From the NCBI RefSeq assembly GCF_042434745.1, contig NZ_JBHLSS010000157.1: a stretch of DNA of 20,852 nucleotides; one strand, 5' to 3'. A program made the position numbers and the translations under genes. This document shows, piece by piece, positions 15,357 through 20,852 of this stretch. Within the stretch, counting starts at the first letter, position 1, and each line of letters starts with the position of its first letter. The notes below the pieces were generated by a model. That model had not been told where the DNA came from. It made no database searches and saw only the letters and a program-made list of their open reading frames with translations. This DNA is from Azotobacter paspali (GTDB lineage: Bacteria > Pseudomonadota > Gammaproteobacteria > Pseudomonadales > Pseudomonadaceae).

Positions 15357-16903
15357 ACGTCGGCCGCCTGCGGATGGGCCTTGGGCACGCCGGCCTGCAT
15401 CAGGTTCAGCGCATTAATGTAGGCCTTGGCCGACGCCACCAAGATATCGATATCGGCACCGTTGCCGTTGACGATGCGTCCGCTCTTCTCCAGGCGCACC
15501 GTGACTTCACCCTGGGAATCGCTGCCTTCGGTGATGGCATTGACCGAGTAGAGCTGCAGGTTGGCCCGGGAGGCGGCGAGCGATTCGATGGCCTTGAAGA
15601 TCGCGTCCACGGGTCCCGAGCCTTCGGCAGTCGCCTCCTGCTCGCAGCCGGCGACAAAGAGCAGCAGATGCGCCCGCGGCAACGCACCGCTCTTCGAGAC
15701 GACCTCCAGGGAATGCAGCCGGAAGTGTTCCGGGGCCTCTTCGTCCTGAGCCTCGGAAACCAGCGCCTGCAGATCCTCGTCAAAGATTTCGTGCTTCTTG
15801 TCGGCCAGCACCTTGAAACGGGCGAAGGCCGCGTTCAACGCGGCTTCGTCGGCGAGCTGGATGCCCAACTCCTCCAAGCGGGTACGGAAGGCGTTACGCC
15901 CGGAGTGTTTGCCCAGCACCATCTTGTTGGTGTGCCAACCGACCGACTGCGCAGACATGATCTCGTAGGTCTCGCGGTGCTTGAGCACGCCGTCCTGATG
16001 GATGCCCGACTCGTGAGCGAAGGCGTTGGCACCAACGATGGCCTTGTTCGGCTGCACCGGGAAGCCGGTGATCCCGGAAACCAGTCGCGACGCGGCGAGG
16101 ATGTGCGGCGTGTCGATGTTGGTGTGCACACCGAGCAGGTCGTGACGGGTCTTGATAGCCATGACGATTTCTTCCAGCGCGGCGTTACCGGCGCGTTCGC
16201 CGAGACCGTTGATGGTGCATTCGACCTGGCGCGCCCCGGCCACCACGGCGGCCAGCGAGTTGGCCACGGCCAGTCCCAGGTCGTTGTGGCAGTGCACCGA
16301 GAACACGGCCTTGTCGGCGTTGGGAATACGCGCGAGCAGTTGGCCGATCATCTCGCCGTACTGGTGCGGAATGGCGTAGCCGACAGTGTCCGGGATGTTG
16401 ATGGTGCGCGCGCCGGCGTCGATGGCTGCCTCGATGATCCGGCAGAGGAAGTCGACCTCCGAACGGCCGGCATCCTCGCACGAGAACTCCACGTCCGCGC
16501 ACAGGCTGCGCGCCTTCTTCACCGCCCGCACGGCCTGCTCGACCACCTGGTCGGGCTGCATGCGCAGTTTGTACTGCATGTGGATCGGACTAGTGGCGAT
16601 GAATGTGTGGATACGCCCGGAGTTGGCGTTCGCCAGCGCCTCGGCGGCACGCTCGATGTCCGCGTCCACGGCGCGCGCCAGGCTACACACGGTGCTGTCC
16701 TTGATGCTCTCGGCGATCGCCTTGACCGACTCGAAGTCTCCCGGGCTGGCAATGGCGAAGCCGGCCTCGATCACGTCCACCCTGAGCCGCTCCAGCGCCT
16801 TGGCGATGCGCAGCTTCTCCTCCTTGGTCATGGAGGCGCCGGGGCTCTGTTCGCCGTCGCGCAGGGTGGTGTCAAAGATGATGACACGGTCTTTGCTGCT
16901 CAT
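15353..16903 (-). CDS. leuA: 2-isopropylmalate synthase
   Basis: LeuA (516 residues) condenses acetyl-CoA with 2-oxoisovalerate, the first committed step of leucine synthesis. The catalytic TIM barrel starts IIFDTTLRDGEQSPGASMTK and includes SVHCHNDLGLAVANSLAAVV and GARQVECTINGLGERAGNAA. The GANAFAHESGIHQDG block of the linker follows, and the C-terminal 120 or so residues are the regulatory leucine-binding domain (LPRAHLLLFVAGCEQE through NGADIDILVASAKAYINALN). This is the E. coli-like form of about 520 residues; many pseudomonads also or instead have a longer, divergent LeuA. GAGGAG lies 6 bases before ATG 16903. The stop overlaps the TTG start of the psi-like gene, so leucine synthesis, replication and ribosome modification genes are joined in one unit. 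Confidence 0.95.
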   Translation of the reverse strand: MSSKDRVIIFDTTLRDGEQSPGASMTKEEKLRIAKALERLRVDVIEAGFAIASPGDFESVKAIAESIKDSTVCSLARAVDADIERAAEALANANSGRIHTFIATSPIHMQYKLRMQPDQVVEQAVRAVKKARSLCADVEFSCEDAGRSEVDFLCRIIEAAIDAGARTINIPDTVGYAIPHQYGEMIGQLLARIPNADKAVFSVHCHNDLGLAVANSLAAVVAGARQVECTINGLGERAGNAALEEIVMAIKTRHDLLGVHTNIDTPHILAASRLVSGITGFPVQPNKAIVGANAFAHESGIHQDGVLKHRETYEIMSAQSVGWHTNKMVLGKHSGRNAFRTRLEELGIQLADEAALNAAFARFKVLADKKHEIFDEDLQALVSEAQDEEAPEHFRLHSLEVVSKSGALPRAHLLLFVAGCEQEATAEGSGPVDAIFKAIESLAASRANLQLYSVNAITEGSDSQGEVTVRLEKSGRIVNGNGADIDILVASAKAYINALNLMQAGVPKAHPQAADV

Positions 16904-16919
16904 TCACTGCTCCTCACGA

Positions 16920-16973
16920 CCCCGTCCGGTGAAGACGGGGCTCAGGCTTGTCGATGCTTGCCGTCGGGCAAGC
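16920..16973 (-). promoter_or_regulatory. two hairpins in the leuA leader
   Basis: Just upstream of leuA are two clean stem-loops: CCCCGTC with GACGGGG around a 7-base loop (16920-16940) and GCTTGCC with GGCAAGC around a 4-base loop (16956-16973). The proximal one ends close to the leuA ribosome-binding site and could affect translation or act as a weak terminator. No leucine-rich leader peptide is visible, so classical attenuation is not supported. The role is unknown. Confidence 0.4.
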
Positions 16974-17059
16974 CCATGGCGGAATTGTGGCCGGAAACGG
17001 AACAGGCGGAAAGCGCCGGGCCCAATCGGACTTCACGGCGATACACCGATCGTCGGCGA

Positions 17060-17088
17060 AAACGACGAGGGACCGCGATGCGGCCCCT
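17060..17088 (-). terminator. probable terminator after letB-like gene
   Basis: A 9-bp stem (AGGGGCCGC with GCGGTCCCT, one G-T pair) with a 3-base loop lies 31 bases after the letB-like stop. It is followed by CGTCGTTTT, so the T run is set back by five bases. It separates the lipid transport genes from leuA. Confidence 0.5.
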
Positions 17089-17119
17089 CTCCTTCATCGT
17101 TACGCATCGGGGTGCCGAA

Positions 17120-19441
17120 TCACTTCTTCTCCTTTTCCAGGGCGATCTTCGGCGCCCACTGCAGCCATTCGCTGTCCGCCTCGGAGAATAGCGGGAAGGT
17201 CTGCCCCGGAAGCGCCGGCTTGCCCATCCGCTCGCCGTCCGGCGTGGCGAAAGCGATGCCGCCCTCGAGCAGGGTTTCCAGCGACTCGGTACGCAGTTGC
17301 GCACCCTTGAGCAGACTGAAATCGAAGCCGAAGCCACTGGCGATCCAGAAGCGGCTGCCACTGCGCACCAAAGGCACATAGCGCGGTTCGATGAGAATGC
17401 CGATCAGCACCCGGTCGGCATTCGGCCCCAGTTCGAATCCGGTGACTTTGCCGACCGTCACCTCGCGGTAAGTGACCGGTACACCCACCTTGAGCGAACC
17501 GCGCCGCGGCGAACTGAGCACCAGCCGAAGGCCAGGCTCCGGATTGGCGGCGCCTTCCGGCGCGCCCGACAGGGCGACGAAGCTCGTCTGCCGTGAGGAC
17601 TTGCCGGGATCCGGCCGCACCTCGATGTAGGGACCGCTGATCAGAGTGTCCAGGTTGGCGGTACGTATCAGGCCGAGTTCGGGCCTGACCACCCAGAACT
17701 GGCTGCCGACACGGGCGATACGCTCGGCTGCCTGGGTGATCCGGGTGCGGAGCAAGACCGATTGCAGGTCGTCGCTCAGTTCGACCCCTTCCACCTTGCC
17801 GACATCCAACCCCTTGTAGCGGATCGGCGTGCCGGCTTTCAGCCCGTCGCCGCTGTCGACGCGGATCTGCAGCTCCAGCCCGGCCTGCAGAGCGCTCTCG
17901 CGATCGGCGTGCAGGGCGTAGCGCGGAATCCGCCGCGTGTTGGCAGCCGCCTCGGGATCGGGGGTTTCGAAAGCGATGCCGCCAGCTAGCAAGGTCTGCA
18001 GGGACTCGCTCTTCACCTCGATTCCGGACAGACCACCGCTCAAGGTGACGCCACTGGCATTCCAAAAGCGCGTCGAGCTGTTTACCAGACTGGCGTATTC
18101 CGGCTCGATGTGCACGCCCAGCAGCACACGGCGGTGATTGCGGGACAACTGGAAACTCTGCACTGAACCGACCTTGATCTGCCGGTAGAGCACCGGACTG
18201 CCGATATCCAGCGAACCGAGGGTATCGCTAGTCAACACCAAGTGCAGGCCGGGAGCGCCGAGATCCATGGGCGGCGCCTTGCTGCGGGCAACGAAGGAGC
18301 GCCTGACCGACGCTCCCTTCTCGCCCGGGCGCATGCCGATGTAATTGCCCTTCACCAGCGCCTCGAGGCCGGTGACCCCGCCCAGGGAGATGGAGGGCTT
18401 GACCACCCAGAAATCGGTACCCTCGACCAGGAAATCTTCGGCCAGCGGATCCAACGTCAGCTCAGCCATGGCACGGGAAAGGCCAGGCTCGATTTGCAAG
18501 GTTTTCAGGATGCCGACCTGGATGCCTTTGTACACCACCGGGGTGCGCCCGGCCTGGAGCCCCTCGAAGTCGCTCAGTTCGAGCATGACCTTGATACCGG
18601 TCTGGGCCGCGTCGAAATTGTCATAGAGACGAAACGGCAGGCGCGGATCGGTAGGCGGGCTGTCTTTGCGGTTCTCCGGCGTGGCGAAGGCGATGCCACC
18701 CGCCACGATGCTGGCCAGGGACTCGGTATGGAACTTGACCCCGCCGAGTCCGGCATCGACCGTGATTCCACTGGCATTCCAGAAACGCGTGTGCTTGCGT
18801 ACCAGATGGGCATAGGCCGGCTCGACGAAGATCCTGATCTCCACGGTGCTCAGATCCTCGGCCAGTTGGTAGCTCTTCACCCGGCCGACCTGGATCTGCT
18901 TGTAGAACACGGGACTGTCTCGGCTCAACGAGCCCAGCCGCTCGGCTTTCAGGGTGATATGCAATCCGGGCGTGCTGTCCGGCATGGGTGGCTCTTCGGA
19001 CAGGGCGGTGAATCTCTTGCTCGGCTCGCCATCGCCCGGGTTGACCGCTATGTAGTTCCCGGAAACCAAGGTTTCCAGACCGGTGATGCCGGCCAGGGAA
19101 ACCCGTGGCTTGACCAGCCAGAAGCGTGTATTGCTGCGCAGGTAGGACTCGACGTCCTTGTTCATCTCCAGCGTGGCGATCACCCCAGTGTTCGAGCCTT
19201 CGTCGTCCAGGGTAAGACCTACGACCTTGCCGACCGGCATACCCTTGTAGATCACCTCGGTCTTGTTGATCTGGATACCTTCGCCGCTGGTGAAACGTAC
19301 CTGAACTTCGATGCCGGCCTGGTCGTAGGCGCGCCAGGCAAGCCAGGCGCCGATCAGCAAGGCGATCAACGGCAATATCCAGATCGCCGACCAGGTAGAG
19401 GCCGGACGCGTCCTCGCCTCGGGCAAGTCACTCATGGCCAT
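17120..19441 (-). CDS. LetB/PqiB-like MCE protein with six MCE domains
   Basis: A 773-residue periplasm-spanning protein of the MCE (mammalian cell entry/MlaD) superfamily, likely forming a hexameric hydrophobic tunnel that carries phospholipids between inner and outer membranes. One N-terminal membrane helix (about 18-38) is followed by six MCE domains, starting near residues 44, 160, 285, 402, 525 and 645. Each shows the pattern of a beta strand, xPVxYKxIxVGxV, and a block such as TRFWxxxPxxSLxGxxGLExL. Odd and even domains form two subtypes (GNYI ends versus GGIAFATP ends), suggesting duplication of a two-domain unit. E. coli PqiB has three such domains and LetB (YebT) has seven. The start at ATG 19441 has GGAG 7 bases upstream and overlaps the preceding gene by 14 bases. 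No PqiC-like lipoprotein follows. Confidence 0.9.
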   Translation of the reverse strand: MAMSDLPEARTRPASTWSAIWILPLIALLIGAWLAWRAYDQAGIEVQVRFTSGEGIQINKTEVIYKGMPVGKVVGLTLDDEGSNTGVIATLEMNKDVESYLRSNTRFWLVKPRVSLAGITGLETLVSGNYIAVNPGDGEPSKRFTALSEEPPMPDSTPGLHITLKAERLGSLSRDSPVFYKQIQVGRVKSYQLAEDLSTVEIRIFVEPAYAHLVRKHTRFWNASGITVDAGLGGVKFHTESLASIVAGGIAFATPENRKDSPPTDPRLPFRLYDNFDAAQTGIKVMLELSDFEGLQAGRTPVVYKGIQVGILKTLQIEPGLSRAMAELTLDPLAEDFLVEGTDFWVVKPSISLGGVTGLEALVKGNYIGMRPGEKGASVRRSFVARSKAPPMDLGAPGLHLVLTSDTLGSLDIGSPVLYRQIKVGSVQSFQLSRNHRRVLLGVHIEPEYASLVNSSTRFWNASGVTLSGGLSGIEVKSESLQTLLAGGIAFETPDPEAAANTRRIPRYALHADRESALQAGLELQIRVDSGDGLKAGTPIRYKGLDVGKVEGVELSDDLQSVLLRTRITQAAERIARVGSQFWVVRPELGLIRTANLDTLISGPYIEVRPDPGKSSRQTSFVALSGAPEGAANPEPGLRLVLSSPRRGSLKVGVPVTYREVTVGKVTGFELGPNADRVLIGILIEPRYVPLVRSGSRFWIASGFGFDFSLLKGAQLRTESLETLLEGGIAFATPDGERMGKPALPGQTFPLFSEADSEWLQWAPKIALEKEKK

Positions 19442-20051
19442 CGTCGGACTCCGTGTTGTCCCAAATCAAACGTGGATCGAAGGTGGAAGCCGCCAACATG
19501 GTCAGAATCACCACAGTGGCAAAGGCTACGGCTCCCAGATTCGGCTCGACCCTGGCCAGGGTGCCGAAGTTGACCACAGCCACCAGAGTGGCGATAACGA
19601 AGATATCCAGCATCGACCAGCGGCCAATCCACTCGATGAAGCGGAACATGAGGATGCGCTGGCGGGCGGAAAGCGCCTGATGGCGCTGCACGGAAATCAG
19701 CAGCAAGGCCATACCAACCAGTTTGAAGGTCGGCACCAGAATGCTCGCCACGAACACTACCAGCGCCACGGGCAGGGAGCCCATTTGTACCAGAGCGACC
19801 ACACCGGACATGATGGTATCCGGCTCGCCCTTGCCAAGGGCGCTGACGGTCATGATGGGCAGCAGATTGGCCGGGATGTACAGAATTGCGGCAGTCAACA
19901 GGAGCGCCCAGGTACGCCCCAAGCTGTTCGGATGGCGCGCATGGACCCGAGCGCCGCAGCGAACGCATTGCAGCTCATCGTGATTCTCCTCGCGGCGGTT
20001 GAGCTGATGGCACTCGGGACAGACCAGAATGCCTGCATCAATGGCTCGCAT
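19428..20051 (-). CDS. LetA/PqiA-like membrane protein (second half)
   Basis: A 207-residue inner-membrane protein of the PqiA/LetA family, the presumed membrane partner of the MCE tunnel. It starts with a zinc-ribbon-like pair of CxxC motifs (CPECHQLN, then CVRCGARVHARH), followed by four membrane helices (about TWALLLTAAILYIPANLLPI, LPVALVVFVASILVPTFKL, MLDIFVIATLVAVVNFG, AVAFATVVILTMLAAST). E. coli family members are about 420 residues with this unit repeated; here each unit is a separate gene. The ATG at 20051 has a strong GGGGGAGGG ribosome-binding site. It overlaps the gene before it and the letB-like gene after it by 14 bases each. Confidence 0.88.
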   Translation of the reverse strand: MRAIDAGILVCPECHQLNRREENHDELQCVRCGARVHARHPNSLGRTWALLLTAAILYIPANLLPIMTVSALGKGEPDTIMSGVVALVQMGSLPVALVVFVASILVPTFKLVGMALLLISVQRHQALSARQRILMFRFIEWIGRWSMLDIFVIATLVAVVNFGTLARVEPNLGAVAFATVVILTMLAASTFDPRLIWDNTESDDGHE

Positions 20052-20697
20052 GCACCCTCCCCCGGGACAAGGCTTCCCATACCTGGTGCGGAGACATGGT
20101 GATCTCAAGCCAGACCTGTACCAGCAAAAGACAGATGAAACAGGCCAATCCCGCTCCAACTGCCAGATCGGCCAGTGAAAGCAGCTTGACGATCGAAACC
20201 AGAATGCCCATGAAATAAACTTCCAGCATTCCCCATTCGCGCAGATGGTGGTAGGTGCGATACAGCAGCAGACCATAACCACGCCCCACATCCCAACGTA
20301 TGCTCAGCAAGACGACCAGTTGGCAGAGCAGCTTGAGCAACGGTATTCCCATGCTGCAGAGGAAGACGACCACCGCAATGCCCTGCAGATCGCTTTCATA
20401 GAGCGCGACGACGGCGCTCCATACGGTGTCCTCGGTCGTCTGGCCCAGAAGGCGAAGCTGTAGGATCGGCAGAAAGTTGGCCGGCACATAGAGCAACAAG
20501 GCGGCGAGGACCAGGGCCAGGCTACGCCCCAGCATATGGGGCTGGTAGCTGAACAACTCGAAACCACAGCGGGGACATTCGGCACGCTCGCTCGGCGCGA
20601 GTTCAGGCTTGAGCATCAGCAAGTCGCACTCATGACAAGCGACCAGTTTGTCCAGGGAAAGCTCCCCCAAGTCATGAGATCGACTCGAATCAGGCAT
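20038..20697 (-). CDS. LetA/PqiA-like membrane protein (first half)
   Basis: A 219-residue membrane protein, homologous in layout to the next gene: CHECDLLM and CPRCGFELFSYQ give the two CxxC pairs, followed by the family motif RSLALVLAALLLYVPANFLP and three further membrane segments. It would supply the N-terminal half of a LetA-type transporter that feeds lipid to or from the LetB-like tunnel. I chose ATG 20697 over ATG 20727 because a -10-like TAGAAT overlaps the upstream ATG, leaving no room for a leader, and conserved sequence begins after residue 10. Neither start has a good ribosome-binding site. It is the first gene of the cluster, just downstream of the rRNA operon terminator. Confidence 0.87.
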   Translation of the reverse strand: MPDSSRSHDLGELSLDKLVACHECDLLMLKPELAPSERAECPRCGFELFSYQPHMLGRSLALVLAALLLYVPANFLPILQLRLLGQTTEDTVWSAVVALYESDLQGIAVVVFLCSMGIPLLKLLCQLVVLLSIRWDVGRGYGLLLYRTYHHLREWGMLEVYFMGILVSIVKLLSLADLAVGAGLACFICLLLVQVWLEITMSPHQVWEALSRGRVHASH

Positions 20698-20725
20698 GGC
20701 AACTGCTCGGGTGAAACGGCCGTCC

Positions 20726-20731
20726 ATTCTA
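20726..20731 (-). promoter_or_regulatory. possible -10 of the letA-like operon
   Basis: TAGAAT on the minus strand, one change from consensus, sits 28 bases before the chosen start codon and after the rRNA terminator. The matching -35 region (TCTACG at 17-bp spacing) is poor. This is weak evidence. Confidence 0.3.
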
Positions 20732-20768
20732 AACGAGCGGGACGGGTTCGTAGAGAGCCCGGGGCAAG

Positions 20769-20804
20769 CAAAAACCCCCGTACCGACGAGACGGTCCGGG
20801 GGTT
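20769..20804 (-). terminator. rRNA operon terminator
   Basis: On the minus strand, AACCCCCG pairs with CGGGGGTT (8 bp), a further 4 bp pair inside after one mismatch around a short loop, and a run of T residues follows. It begins 10 bases after the 5S end and is a strong intrinsic terminator. Confidence 0.93.
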
Positions 20805-20814
20805 CGCAAAAGGG

Positions 20815-20852
20815 GCTTGACGATGACCTACTCTCACATGGGGAAACCCCAC
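20815..20852 (-). rRNA. rrf: 5S ribosomal RNA, 3' end (partial)
   Basis: Read on the minus strand, the last 38 bases contain GTGGGGTTTCCCCATG and GTAGGTCATCGTCAAGC, the conserved 3' end of gammaproteobacterial 5S rRNA of Pseudomonas type. The rest lies beyond the window, presumably with 23S and 16S upstream. The exact 3' end may differ by a base or two. Confidence 0.93.

Noticed and set aside
16942..16974. Short ORF MGLPDGKHRQA upstream of leuA as a leader peptide
   Set aside because: Only one leucine codon and no ribosome-binding site, so it does not fit a leucine attenuator.
15374..17191. Plus-strand open frame of 605 codons
   Set aside because: It is antisense to leuA over nearly its whole length with no family motifs; leuA is unambiguous.
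18242..19573. Plus-strand open frame of 443 codons
   Set aside because: It is antisense to the MCE-domain gene and its periodic composition mirrors the MCE repeats.

Overview
The window most resembles a chromosome of Azotobacter or a close pseudomonad. The GC content is high. Core genes (otsB-otsA, rimI with the divergent pseudomonad psi-like gene, a LetA/LetB-type lipid transport cluster, and the end of an rRNA operon) are of Pseudomonas type. A broken gene at 2949-3673 carries an R-module of the kind found in the secreted mannuronan C-5 epimerases of Azotobacter, which is the best pointer to the genus. All assignments come from reading the translated sequence and from memory of the families; no searches were run.

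Positions 1 to about 3700 are a decayed accessory region. It holds a P4-type tyrosine recombinase broken by stops and frameshifts, a second island-type ORF with two in-frame stops, an unrecognised 105-residue ORF, and a truncated, frameshifted fragment of a delta-60-repeat/R-module protein. Among these relics is an apparently intact small RNA gene of the Rsm (CsrA/RsmA-titrating) family at about 2061-2204. It has a near-perfect GacA-type upstream palindrome (1987-2004), repeated GGA motifs, three of them in well-formed hairpin loops, and a strong intrinsic terminator.

Positions 3982-9996 hold five minus-strand genes that look like one functional unit: an AraC-type regulator, an isochorismatase-like cysteine hydrolase, a membrane-anchored ABM/dimeric alpha-beta-barrel protein, a Tat-exported YtcJ-like amidohydrolase with a Cys/His-rich tail, and an MFS exporter with a C-terminal ABM-like domain. 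The set suggests degradation or detoxification plus export of an unidentified small molecule. Upstream, at 10202-10791, is an internally deleted insertion sequence that keeps both 30-bp terminal inverted repeats but only a broken piece of its transposase.

Positions 11034-16903 are core-like. They hold a small single-span membrane protein, the translationally coupled trehalose genes otsB-otsA, an acidic pseudomonad protein on the opposite strand, and a tightly overlapped leuA - psi-like (holD) - rimI transcription unit joining leucine synthesis, replication and ribosomal protein acetylation.

Positions 17120-20697 hold three overlapping minus-strand genes: two half-length LetA/PqiA-like membrane proteins and one LetB/PqiB-like protein with six MCE domains, a likely phospholipid transport bridge across the periplasm. 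The window ends inside a 5S rRNA gene on the same strand, followed by a strong intrinsic terminator.
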